The notes: generated from the letters alone by a model not told the origin. 64,000 bases of DNA from JALEFZ01 sp038527485 (GCA_038527485.1 JBCBFT010000021.1:1-64000), one strand, 5' to 3'; positions 44,270-51,770 are shown, counted from the stretch's first letter. Numbers and translations: made by a program.

Positions 44270-45853
44270 ATGAAGAAAGCGATCATCATATCACTGGCTC
44301 TCTTGCTTAGTGTATCCTATACTCTTGGCCAAAGCACCTATGAAAAGCTCAAAAGAGAGCAAGAGGCACGCTTCAAGAAAGAACAAGCCGAACAAAAACA
44401 ACGTATTGAGCGGAATATCAGGAATCAGGATGCGATGATAGAGCTGAAGGTGGACAATCAGAAGAAGCGCATCTGGCTCAAGCAAAGCCTTCAAAGTGGC
44501 ACGCCCCAACCCAAGATCGACGAGCCAGACAATCCACGTACTTTCGATCCCGATAATGATGAGCGCATTCAGTTTGATCGCATCATCACGACGCCAGAGA
44601 GTGACGAGCCATTTGAAAGCATCTTGAAGGATAGAGAGAATGAAGTTGACGATGACGCGTTTGAAACGATCATTCCTCAAATAAATGAAGAAGTAAGAGT
44701 TGAGATCTCAGGATTAGAGGCACAGTTTGATGTAGATTATTTTGGAGAGGCCCTCTCTGTTAATTATGATCCGAACATGTTCTTTAAGATGGACCGTGTG
44801 AGCGAGAATCGCATCGAAGAACAAGTTCGTCGCCTGGAAGCCTCTCGCTACATGCCCCTACTCAGCCAAATCAAGCAAAAACAAGCCGAGTACAGCCTAA
44901 ACGATTGGGGATTTTGTCACCTCATCAATACCGCTGCAAAGGAAATGTATCCCTATGACAAGAATGCACAGACCGTATTTAACTGGTTTATGCTTTCTAA
45001 GGCAGGCTACATTGCGACTGTGTGCTATGAGAACAACCAGGTATTCTTACTGGCTCCTTGTAAGCAGACTCTCTATGGGAAGACTTTCCTTCGCTCCAAT
45101 CAATATGGCAAAATGTATGCCCTAGACCTGAACGGAGGCAATCCTGAGATCCGCAGTGCCAAAGTATATTATGATGAAGATGAATCAGGTGTGACAAGAG
45201 GACGGGGTAATCGAGTCCTTGATCTCAAGATGACTCAAGCACCGAATTTTGCGCCGCGCAACAAAAAGCGTCTGCTGACTTTTGCCTATGAAGGCCAAAA
45301 CTATGAGCTTCCCATCGAAGTGAACGTCAACACCATTGAGTTCTTCAAGACCTATCCATTTGTTGACCTAGATATTTATATGGGGACACCCTTGTCCTCG
45401 CCTGCTCAGCGCACGCTGGTGGCTTCGCTCAGAGAGATGGTCAAAGATCTACAGCCTATGCGCAATCGGCGCACCGTAGAGGAGGAGCAAGTGAATTTCT
45501 TGCTGCGATTTGTCCAGACAGCATTTCCTTATCAGACAGATGCCATGCAGTTTGGGGGAGAGAAATACCTGTTTGCAGATGAAGTCCTTTTCTACAAGTA
45601 CAGTGACTGTGAAGACCGTTCCGTCTTATTCTCATGGCTGGTTAGAGAGATCGTGGGCCTAGATGTCGTAGGCGTGCTGTATCCAGGCCATGCAGCTACC
45701 GCGGTGAGCTTCAACAGGAAAGTGCCTGGAGATTACATTACCTACCGTGGAAAAACATACACGATCTGTGATCCAACTTACATCAATGCAAACTATGGAA
45801 TGTTGTTACCTGATGTGCGTGGACAAATCGCCAAGGTCGTAGACCACCGCTAG
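44270..45853 (+). CDS. Exported transglutaminase-like cysteine peptidase
   Basis: A 527-residue protein. Signal peptide 1-20 (KKAIIISLALLLSVSYTLG). A Lys/Glu/Gln-rich helical segment (22-70) and a long unrecognised middle (about 130-400) lead to a transglutaminase-like core with an apparent triad Cys447 (YSDCEDRS), His474 (YPGHAATAV) and Asp501 (ICDPTYINA). In bacteria this fold usually cleaves or modifies peptides. The last gene of the cluster, 57 bp after its neighbour, and followed by a strong terminator. A caspase and a transglutaminase-type protease, both exported, in one unit is unusual. Confidence 0.8.
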   Translation: MKKAIIISLALLLSVSYTLGQSTYEKLKREQEARFKKEQAEQKQRIERNIRNQDAMIELKVDNQKKRIWLKQSLQSGTPQPKIDEPDNPRTFDPDNDERIQFDRIITTPESDEPFESILKDRENEVDDDAFETIIPQINEEVRVEISGLEAQFDVDYFGEALSVNYDPNMFFKMDRVSENRIEEQVRRLEASRYMPLLSQIKQKQAEYSLNDWGFCHLINTAAKEMYPYDKNAQTVFNWFMLSKAGYIATVCYENNQVFLLAPCKQTLYGKTFLRSNQYGKMYALDLNGGNPEIRSAKVYYDEDESGVTRGRGNRVLDLKMTQAPNFAPRNKKRLLTFAYEGQNYELPIEVNVNTIEFFKTYPFVDLDIYMGTPLSSPAQRTLVASLREMVKDLQPMRNRRTVEEEQVNFLLRFVQTAFPYQTDAMQFGGEKYLFADEVLFYKYSDCEDRSVLFSWLVREIVGLDVVGVLYPGHAATAVSFNRKVPGDYITYRGKTYTICDPTYINANYGMLLPDVRGQIAKVVDHR

Positions 45854-45874
45854 TCACGGATAAAAATAATATGT

Positions 45875-45924
45875 GTAGAAACGCCGTCAATGGTATCTCC
45901 CGTTGATGGCGTTTCTACTTTTTT
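45875..45924 (+). terminator. Strong terminator closing the caspase cluster
   Basis: A 16-bp stem (GTAGAAACGCCGTCAA / TTGATGGCGTTTCTAC, one G-U) with a 12-nt loop, then TTTTTT. It sits between the convergent protease and arsI genes. Confidence 0.9.
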
Positions 45925-45928
45925 GTCA

Positions 45929-46438
45929 TTAGCAGCATGTCATTCCCTGCGTTCCCGCTGTTCCTGCCTTTGATATTTCCTGTGCCTGAAACTGATCCAG
46001 GGCATGATTTTCATGATTCGCTTTCTCCAAATTATAGGCAGGATCATTCCATTCGACGTCTTCATGGAAGTAATACACTTCCCATCTGTGTCCATCAGGA
46101 TCTGATACCCAGTATTTGTCTTGTAGGGCGTAGCAGCAGTTGGTGCCTTTTTCTTCCAGCGTTGCAAGTCCTGTAGTTTTGATTCTGCTGTGGTGTGCAG
46201 CGAGTATTTCTTTGGTTTCTACTTGGAAACCTAGATGGCCAAAATTGGGCTGGACGCGGTCGGGACGCTCTACAAAGGAAATGATGAGGCGAGGCGCTTC
46301 CAAGATGTACTTGGCGTATTTGGGCATTTGCTTAGAAGCAGGCTGATCAAAGAATTGATCGTAAAATTGTACCGTTTTGTCAATGTCTGTGACATAGAGC
46401 GAAACGTGCATGCGAGGAAAAGAGGGTAATTGAGTCAT
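45929..46438 (-). CDS. arsI: ArsI/CadI-family glyoxalase-fold metalloenzyme
   Basis: A 169-residue vicinal-oxygen-chelate protein. The family marks are the first metal His in MHVSLYVTDIDKTVQFYD, the FGHLGFQVET segment, the Cys pair in GTNCCYALQDKYWV and VSDPDGHRWEVYYFHED with the metal Glu. ArsI uses Fe(II) and O2 to break the C-As bond of trivalent organoarsenicals such as MAs(III); the tandem Cys binds the substrate. CadI relatives bind Cd. A further CC ends the protein. It is the second gene after arsR, and an ATCG-N8-CGAT site lies just before its start, supporting arsenic control. Confidence 0.85.
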   Translation of the reverse strand: MTQLPSFPRMHVSLYVTDIDKTVQFYDQFFDQPASKQMPKYAKYILEAPRLIISFVERPDRVQPNFGHLGFQVETKEILAAHHSRIKTTGLATLEEKGTNCCYALQDKYWVSDPDGHRWEVYYFHEDVEWNDPAYNLEKANHENHALDQFQAQEISKAGTAGTQGMTCC

Positions 46439-46443
46439 ATTCT

Positions 46444-46459
46444 ATCGGTTTATTACGAT
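46444..46459 (-). promoter_or_regulatory. ArsR operator-like site before arsI
   Basis: ATCGGTTTATTACGAT, an ATCG-N8-CGAT inverted repeat ending 6 bp from the arsI start; one of three identical-format sites in this locus. Confidence 0.5.
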
Positions 46460-46509
46460 TATTTAGGCTAAAAATAAGGGAGCATGAAGCTCCTTCGCTA
46501 TAGACGAAT

Positions 46510-46830
46510 CTAGCAGCAGCGATCTACTTGCCCAAAAAACTGGCTAAGCAATTGACTGGCTGCTTTCCAATGGGTCTGGTTGATACAGTAACAGGTACGG
46601 GGCCCTTCGATTTCCCCTATGATGATACCTGCTTGTTTTAGTTCCTTGAGATGCTGTGAGACAGTAGACTGTGAAAGGGGAAGCTCTTCGACAATATCCC
46701 CACAGATGCATGAATTCTTGCGAATGAGCACTTCCAGGATGGCAATCCTTGCGGGATGTCCTAGCGCTTTGGCGATCTGTGCCAGATGATTCTGGGCAGG
46801 GGTGAACTTTTCTGTTTTACTAATTCCCAT
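46510..46830 (-). CDS. arsR: ArsR/SmtB-family metalloregulator
   Basis: A 106-residue winged-helix repressor. IAKALGHPARIAILEVL and LPLSQSTVSQHLKELKQAGII form the wHTH, with the recognition helix preceded by the metal-box-like NSCICGDIV, whose Cys pair matches the ELCVCDL-type As(III) site. CC at the C-terminus may add a thiol. It represses by binding near its own promoter and releases on metalloid binding. Operon order arsR-arsI, 71 bp apart. A perfect operator-like palindrome lies 5 bp before its start codon and another behind the upstream terminator. Confidence 0.9.
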   Translation of the reverse strand: MGISKTEKFTPAQNHLAQIAKALGHPARIAILEVLIRKNSCICGDIVEELPLSQSTVSQHLKELKQAGIIIGEIEGPRTCYCINQTHWKAASQLLSQFFGQVDRCC

Positions 46831-46835
46831 ATCTT

Positions 46836-46851
46836 ATCGTAATGATACGAT
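46836..46851 (-). promoter_or_regulatory. ArsR operator-like palindrome
   Basis: ATCGTAATGATACGAT: ATCGTA / TACGAT perfect arms, ATCG-N8-CGAT format, 5 bp upstream of the arsR ATG. Confidence 0.65.
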
Positions 46852-46863
46852 GAAAAATAACTA

Positions 46864-46879
46864 ATCGCAAAAAACCGAT
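46864..46879 (-). promoter_or_regulatory. Second ArsR operator-like site
   Basis: ATCGCAAAAAACCGAT, same ATCG-N8-CGAT format, 12 bp upstream of the palindrome at 46836; would cover the promoter of arsR. Confidence 0.5.
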
Positions 46880-46883
46880 GGAT

Positions 46884-46920
46884 AAAAACAAAAAAATCCC
46901 CAGCTTCACAGCTAGGGATT
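46884..46920 (-). terminator. Intrinsic terminator immediately after the valine leader peptide
   Basis: On the minus strand AATCCCTAGCT (46920-46910), loop GTGA, AGCTGGGGATT (46905-46895), then T5 extending the stem's TT. Eleven pairs with one U-G. The first stem bases overlap the leader peptide's stop codon, so a ribosome there would block the hairpin. This is attenuator geometry. Confidence 0.85.
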
Positions 46921-46951
46921 AATTAAAAAGGACTACTACTACTACTCGCAT
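46919..46951 (-). CDS. Ten-residue valine leader peptide
   Basis: ATG CGA then GTA four times, GTC, CTT, TTT, AAT, TAA: Met-Arg-Val5-Leu-Phe-Asn. Five consecutive Val codons and a Leu, followed at once by an intrinsic terminator, are the classic design of a branched-chain amino-acid attenuator in which ribosome stalling senses charged tRNA. It is downstream of a good Bacteroidota promoter and a tRNA-like hairpin. The genes further down on the same strand are arsR-arsI, not ilv/leu genes, which is the oddity. No ribosome binding site is evident, as is usual in this phylum. The coding call is by pattern only; length is too small for codon statistics. Confidence 0.6.
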   Translation of the reverse strand: MRVVVVVLFN

Positions 46952-46952
46952 G

Positions 46953-47001
46953 ATATAGTCAGGGACTCGAACCCTGTGGTGATACCGTTTATCTACTATA
47001 T
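46953..47001 (-). ncRNA. tRNA-like acceptor/T-arm fold in a leader RNA
   Basis: On the minus strand 47001-46995 (ATATAGT) pairs with 46959-46953 (ACTATAT), 7 bp; directly stacked on it is CAGGG-TTCGAGT-CCCTG (46976-46960), a perfect T-stem and a T-loop of tRNA sequence type. Together they give a 12-bp helix equal to the acceptor/T minihelix of tRNA. The 18 nt between the 5' strand and the T-stem replace the D and anticodon arms; GAT...ATC within it could form a tiny D-arm. The leader ATG follows one base after the structure, where the discriminator base would be. It is either a decayed tRNA gene or a functional tRNA mimic in a regulatory leader. Confidence 0.6.
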
Positions 47002-47028
47002 GTGTTGTGTTTCCTTTTCCTTACAATA

Positions 47029-47059
47029 CAAACGTACCAAGAAGATTTATTATTTGCAA
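47029..47059 (-). promoter_or_regulatory. Bacteroidota promoter of the leader RNA
   Basis: On the minus strand TTGC at 47059-47056, a 19-bp spacer and TACGTTTG at 47036-47029. This matches the -33 TTTG / -7 TAnnTTTG consensus with ideal spacing. Transcription would start near 47022, giving a leader of about 135 nt up to the terminator. Confidence 0.65.
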
Positions 47060-47424
47060 GTTTTTCAAAAAATAATCTTAATATTTTTTATAATTAAAAT
47101 GATACCTATATTTTTTTATCAATATTTAAAATATTTCCTATCCAGAAGCTATATAAACGGATAGAAATAGAGCATACGCAATACGCTTCCAATATGTTTG
47201 GAAATAATGGAAGAAAAACGCCGAAAATTTGAGATTGTTTACACAGAATGGAGGCTTTCATTTGGGAATATGAAAATCGTCCTTCTACAACGATTTCGTA
47301 AGCGCAGAAATTATGTGCAGCTTTTGTACATCGACTGCATGGCTTGCTTATCCATGACGCTAAGTAAGAAGTCAGATCCAGAGAATGGATCCCTCAAGAG
47401 ATGATATATGATGTTTAGAAACTT

Positions 47425-47548
47425 AGACCATGTTTGGAACAATGAAAATCTAGCTAAAAAGCAGAGATATTAGGTTCTGACGAAACAGATGAAGTTCAGG
47501 TTCTGAAAGCGCAAACTTTTCGCAGACTTGAGGTTTCAAACATGGTCT
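47425..47548. repeat. Inverted repeat AGACCATGTTTG ... CAAACATGGTCT
   Basis: Twelve-base perfect arms at 47425-47436 and 47537-47548 flank a 100-bp loop; the right arm overlaps the stop region of the ion-channel gene. The word AACATGGTCT recurs at about 48539-48548 on the other side of that gene. The remaining spacer 47060-47424 shows no convincing gene. Confidence 0.6.
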
Positions 47549-48408
47549 TATTCTTTTCCAGACGAAGGAATCGTTTGAGGATTGTCCGTAGAGAGTGGGG
47601 AGTGATTCTGCCCATTTTCGGCAGGTAATTGTCTCAGCAATTGATCCAATTTCTCATCCATCGCTTCTACTTTCAAAATCAAATCATCGTTGTTGTCTCG
47701 TACCATCTCCTCGACGAATATGGCATTGACGATCGATAGCCCAAAGAGGCCACCTGAAACGACAATGATCACAAAGTATAGACGAACAAAAAAGACAGCC
47801 GTATCGGACATAGTAGGCTCTGCTGTCTGAATCAAGGCTTCGGGAACTTCATACCATCCTTCTATCGTGAATACCTTGAAGATATTGTAGAAAGAGATCA
47901 GTGGGTCGCCAAAAAGCTGGGGAGCCGCATCCTGAAACAAGCGACAGCTGATCAAAGAAATGATGAAGCTATAGACAAAAAAGGCAAGCAAGACGAAGAT
48001 AGAAGCCTTGAATGCACGACGAATTCCCGCAACCAACTCGCGGATGTTGGGAATAAATTTGATAAACTTAAAGAAACGGAGGACCCTGACTACCCTAAAG
48101 ACGTAGATGAAAGCCAAATTTGGGAAGTTATGGGCAAAAAGTAGGAAGATAGAGGGAAAGCTTAAAACGAGGATTAAAAAGTCGAATCGATTCCAACCAG
48201 AGGACCAATAATTTTTCCATCCCCCTTCCCTCACTTTGACGATTGCCTCCATCAGGAAATAGAATAAAAAAACTGCATCCAGGGCACTTAACCACCAAAA
48301 CGCCTCAAACTGCTCAAAAGAGAGAAAAAAGAGTACGATCGCATTGAGCATGATGACAAATGCGATGTTTCGGTCTTTAGTGAAGAAAAGTTGAAAATGT
48401 TCCCTCAT
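47548..48408 (-). CDS. NaChBac-type voltage-gated cation channel
   Basis: A 286-residue six-helix channel subunit, a homotetramer in the membrane. S1-S3 occupy about 12-100. S4 (about 103-125) has the arginine/lysine ladder FRVVRVLRFFKFIKFI with charge every third residue. The pore is between S5 (about 133-155) and S6 (about 208-232), with the selectivity filter FTIEGWYEVPEAL. NaChBac itself has FTLESWAS; here Gly replaces Ser and a Glu follows two residues after Trp, so ion selectivity may differ from Na+. A C-terminal coiled-coil neck (about 240-260) and a disordered tail follow. It may serve motility, pH or osmotic responses. Confidence 0.9.
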   Translation of the reverse strand: MREHFQLFFTKDRNIAFVIMLNAIVLFFLSFEQFEAFWWLSALDAVFLFYFLMEAIVKVREGGWKNYWSSGWNRFDFLILVLSFPSIFLLFAHNFPNLAFIYVFRVVRVLRFFKFIKFIPNIRELVAGIRRAFKASIFVLLAFFVYSFIISLISCRLFQDAAPQLFGDPLISFYNIFKVFTIEGWYEVPEALIQTAEPTMSDTAVFFVRLYFVIIVVSGGLFGLSIVNAIFVEEMVRDNNDDLILKVEAMDEKLDQLLRQLPAENGQNHSPLSTDNPQTIPSSGKE

Positions 48409-48829
48409 GTATGATGTTAAATCCTTGAATCGCTAAGACTATATTTGGGGAAATATCAATCAAGTTAAAAAAAGAGATGCGAAATGGACGACGTCAAGAC
48501 GCGAAATGCCCAGATCTCTAGCAGATATGTAGTTCCCAACATGGTCTAAGATAGGAAAAGGTCCTGATTTCTCTGAAATGCTGACCAATAATGATGATCA
48601 CGAATGAGCGAGTCTCGTATTTTCTATGTAGAGACGTCGATTTATCGCGTCTCTACATAGAGTATGAATCCTATCTAAATTCATGCGTCATAATCACCTC
48701 TAAGTGTGAGGAACGCGTACGATTTTTCTTTTTCTGCAGGATCACTTTTTGTATCCTTCTTCCATGGTCGCTTATGCACGCTAGAATTCCCTTATATTTG
48801 TAGTCCTATCTCATATTTATTTTTTCTCT
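48409..48829. other. Divergent intergenic region with repeats and a -7 box
   Basis: Holds the AACATGGTCT word (about 48539), the dispersed element at 48628-48715, and TATATTTG at 48793-48800, a match to TAnnTTTG placed to transcribe the methyltransferase gene. Confidence 0.5.
48628..48715. repeat. Dispersed ~90-bp element, copy B, with perfect-stem hairpin
   Basis: GTAGAGACG-TCGATTTATCG-CGTCTCTAC (48628-48656) is a hairpin with near-perfect arms; the following TATCTAAATTCATGCGTCAT matches the tail of copy A (33511-33600) at most positions. Copy C at 62492-62520 has the hairpin only. Confidence 0.7.
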
Positions 48830-49576
48830 ATGACCTCCTATATTTCTCCAGATAAAGATCCACTTGGACAGGCTGTACGTGACTATATGAAGGGTGAGCG
48901 AGAAGGAGAAATTCATGTAACATCTGACATTGCTGTAGACGATGTAATCCCTGTGCCTTACCTATTTCGGATTTGGGAAGAGATGCCGCAATGGGAGCAA
49001 AAAGCGATAGACCTCGTCTATGGCAAGGTACTAGACGTCGGGGCAGGGACGGGGGTACACAGCTTGATTATGCAGGAACGTGGACGGGAGGTTGTCCCAA
49101 TAGATGTTTCGCCAGGGGCTGTAGAGGTGATGCGCCAGCGAGGACTTGTGCAAGCTCAGCAGGCTCAACTAGAAGATATGCCTAAGGCGAGCTTTGACAC
49201 GATTTTCCTGATGATGAACGGAATCGGCATTGTGGGAGACTTGGATCGCCTAGCGACCTTTCTTTCATACGCCCACGAAGTCCTCAAGCCTGACGGCCAG
49301 ATCTTGCTGGATTCTTCTGACCTGATCTACCTATTCAGCCATGAGATCACCATAGACGATAAATTGGAGTTTTCTATTCCCTTTCCCCAGGATCGATATT
49401 ATGGAATCATCACCTATGAGATGGAATATAAAAATATAAAAAGCGACCCTTTCCAGTGGCTGTATATTGATTTTCAGCGTTTGGAAAACATCGCTTTTCA
49501 GTGCGGATTTCACTGCCAGCAGGTCATGCAGGGCAGTCATTTTGAGTACTTGGCTCGCCTGTCTCTCAGAAACTAA
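48830..49576 (+). CDS. Class I SAM-dependent methyltransferase
   Basis: A 248-residue methyltransferase. The SAM-binding Rossmann fold begins at VLDVGAGTGVHSL (motif I, about 65-77), with the acidic ribose-binding residue in VVPIDVSPGAVEV and motif IV-like FDTIFLMMNGIGIVG, then EVLKPDGQILLDSSD. The substrate is unknown; the first 60 residues have no recognisable domain. It is convergent with the T9SS subtilase gene, with only 4 bp between stops. Confidence 0.85.
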   Translation: MTSYISPDKDPLGQAVRDYMKGEREGEIHVTSDIAVDDVIPVPYLFRIWEEMPQWEQKAIDLVYGKVLDVGAGTGVHSLIMQERGREVVPIDVSPGAVEVMRQRGLVQAQQAQLEDMPKASFDTIFLMMNGIGIVGDLDRLATFLSYAHEVLKPDGQILLDSSDLIYLFSHEITIDDKLEFSIPFPQDRYYGIITYEMEYKNIKSDPFQWLYIDFQRLENIAFQCGFHCQQVMQGSHFEYLARLSLRN

Positions 49577-49580
49577 AGCT

Positions 49581-51770
49581 CTAAGGCAGCGCCACGATAC
49601 GGGTATTTTCAGACCAGAGAAAACCCTGTCCAATCTTTAGCACATAGACGCCAGGGGCAACAAATGGGATCTGTAAATCCACCTGAAATGATCTTCGATC
49701 AGGTCTCAGCAAACCATAAGCCACTTGGCGACCCTGCAAGTCTATTAAAGTATAATCCAGGATTTGGTTAGCTTTGTTGATGACTTCTACAGGAATGATC
49801 TGCCCACTCCCCGAAAAACTACTTGGGGTAAAGAAGGTACGTTCAGGTGCATAAAAGACCTCCACTAAAGAGGAGTAAGTAAACTTTCCGTCTATGTCTT
49901 CTTGTTTGAGGCGATAAATATTTTGTCCTCGCCTGGGACTACTATCAAACCACTCGTATTCTTTCAATGTCTGGCTATCGCCCGCAGCGGTAATCGTGGC
50001 CAACTGTTCAAAAACCCCTGAATTCTCTCGTTCTACGACAAATCGGTCGGTATTTTCTTCTTGGGATGTTCCCCAAAATAGCCTGACACGAGAATCGACG
50101 ACTTCTCCTTCTACATAGGCCCACTCGATGGGGAAGGAAGTAAGCGCGAGATTGACAGCTCCTTGTGCATTGGCTCTACCGTCTCCAAAAAAGCCGAAGG
50201 TGTCATTGGTCATGGGCGTAGCCGATTGCTTGATAAAGGAAGTGATATCTGTTTGTGTCAGCTCGGGATTGACGGACAAGATGAGTGCCGCAATTCCTGA
50301 GATCTGAGCTGAAGCTGTCGATGTTCCCCCAAACCAACGGGTGTAATTGCGATCTGTATAATCCCCGTTGAATGTGGTGGTATCTGTATTGTATCCATTG
50401 TTGCCCATACGATCTAGGGAAGAAACATTAGAGAATGCAGAAGGATTACTGGGAGCAGCTATGTCTACTTCAGGTCCATAAGGCGCATACGTCGGACGGT
50501 CTCCCAATGCATCCATTGCTGACACTGTCAAAACAGATGAGATAGAGGCAGGATAACGAACACAAGTACTTGTATTAGATGCATCTATAATGCCTGAAGC
50601 ATACACAACCACGCATCCCTTTCCTTCGCGTCCAAATGTCAAGGCACTGTCGATAGCTGCCAGGACAGGAGGGAAAAAGGCGTCATTGCTCGTACAAAAG
50701 TCAGCTGCCCAAGAGTTGTTGATGATATCGGCTCCGTTTTTCCAGGCGTAGTTGATCGCGTCAGCGGCCTCCGATACAGCCGATAGTGTGAGCGAGATAT
50801 GGAGAGGCAATATCTTTACTTCGGGGGCAATACCTGCCACTCCGATACTGTTGTGAGAGGCGGCAATGATTCCTGCGATGGCGACGCCATGTGCCTGTGG
50901 ATTATCTGGATCAGAGATCGGTCCTCCCGTAGGTGACAAAACTGTATCTGCCATAGAAGCGCCTGGCAATACTCTTGACGTCCCCGTCTTATCGTTGAAA
51001 AGGTCCACATGATCTTCTACTCCTACATCCACTACGGCCACGATGATGTTACTGTCTCCCTTGGTTGTACACCACGCCTCGGGCGCGTCTATATCTATGT
51101 CCACTTTGGAGCGATTGAAGGGATAAGTAGGGGAGAAGTTGGGTAAATCATCTGTATTGTTGAGATAGTACTGGAAGTCGTAGAGAGAATCCGAAGCCCC
51201 GCAGGTCTGTACCTGATCAGGAGCCATTGTAGGACTGGCCGCTTGTGCAGAAAAAAGGAAATCAGGTATCGCATAGGATACTAAGCCACTTTCCTTGAGG
51301 AGATTGGCCACATCTAAGGCATGATCGGTAGTCGATAGTTCGATGTAAGGAAAACCTCCTATGGTTGTCCCGAGTTTTGAGTTGGGATAAGGAGAAAGCA
51401 GCAGCTCTACCTCTTCGGTACTGGCTTGAGGAGTCAGTTGGTAAAGTACTTTTTGTGTCGGCCAAAGCAGAATTCCCTCAGGAGTCCTTAGTCCTTGCGA
51501 GATACTTTTTACAGCCTGTGTTTCAATTCCAGCACGCTGTATAGCGTCGACGATGTGTTCGCCTGTCTGACATTGGATGAGTTGGCGCTTGATATGGGGC
51601 GTACGACGAAGTCGTGCTTGAGCATCCAAAGGGGCTTGGTAGAGTACAACGGCAGATTGGAGATCTTTGGAAAGGGCAACCTTTTCATCTCCAGCCCAAA
51701 AGTACGTCTGCCCCATCAGAAAGGGAGAAAGGATACCCTGTAAGGCAAGTAATATGAACAGTCTTTTCAT
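49581..51770 (-). CDS. T9SS-exported subtilisin-like (S8) peptidase
   Basis: A 729-residue secreted serine protease. Signal peptide 1-20 (RLFILLALQGILSPFLMG). A propeptide-like region (about 25-185) precedes the S8 domain with catalytic Asp248 (VAVVDVGVEDH), His294 (QAHGVAIAGI) and Ser484 (GGTSTASAQISG). A beta-domain follows and a type A T9SS sorting domain closes the protein (DYTLIDLQGRQVAY ... VAPGVYVLKIGQG). It would be secreted across the outer membrane for extracellular protein breakdown. Length and order are usual for the class. Confidence 0.92.
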   Translation of the reverse strand: MKRLFILLALQGILSPFLMGQTYFWAGDEKVALSKDLQSAVVLYQAPLDAQARLRRTPHIKRQLIQCQTGEHIVDAIQRAGIETQAVKSISQGLRTPEGILLWPTQKVLYQLTPQASTEEVELLLSPYPNSKLGTTIGGFPYIELSTTDHALDVANLLKESGLVSYAIPDFLFSAQAASPTMAPDQVQTCGASDSLYDFQYYLNNTDDLPNFSPTYPFNRSKVDIDIDAPEAWCTTKGDSNIIVAVVDVGVEDHVDLFNDKTGTSRVLPGASMADTVLSPTGGPISDPDNPQAHGVAIAGIIAASHNSIGVAGIAPEVKILPLHISLTLSAVSEAADAINYAWKNGADIINNSWAADFCTSNDAFFPPVLAAIDSALTFGREGKGCVVVYASGIIDASNTSTCVRYPASISSVLTVSAMDALGDRPTYAPYGPEVDIAAPSNPSAFSNVSSLDRMGNNGYNTDTTTFNGDYTDRNYTRWFGGTSTASAQISGIAALILSVNPELTQTDITSFIKQSATPMTNDTFGFFGDGRANAQGAVNLALTSFPIEWAYVEGEVVDSRVRLFWGTSQEENTDRFVVERENSGVFEQLATITAAGDSQTLKEYEWFDSSPRRGQNIYRLKQEDIDGKFTYSSLVEVFYAPERTFFTPSSFSGSGQIIPVEVINKANQILDYTLIDLQGRQVAYGLLRPDRRSFQVDLQIPFVAPGVYVLKIGQGFLWSENTRIVALP

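Noticed and set aside
46953..47001. Complete tRNA gene
   Set aside because: Acceptor and T-arm are present, but there is no anticodon arm and only 18 nt between stem and T-arm.
47198..47404. 68-codon plus-strand frame in the spacer before the channel gene
   Set aside because: Basic, low-information composition, no start context and no family; cannot be supported.
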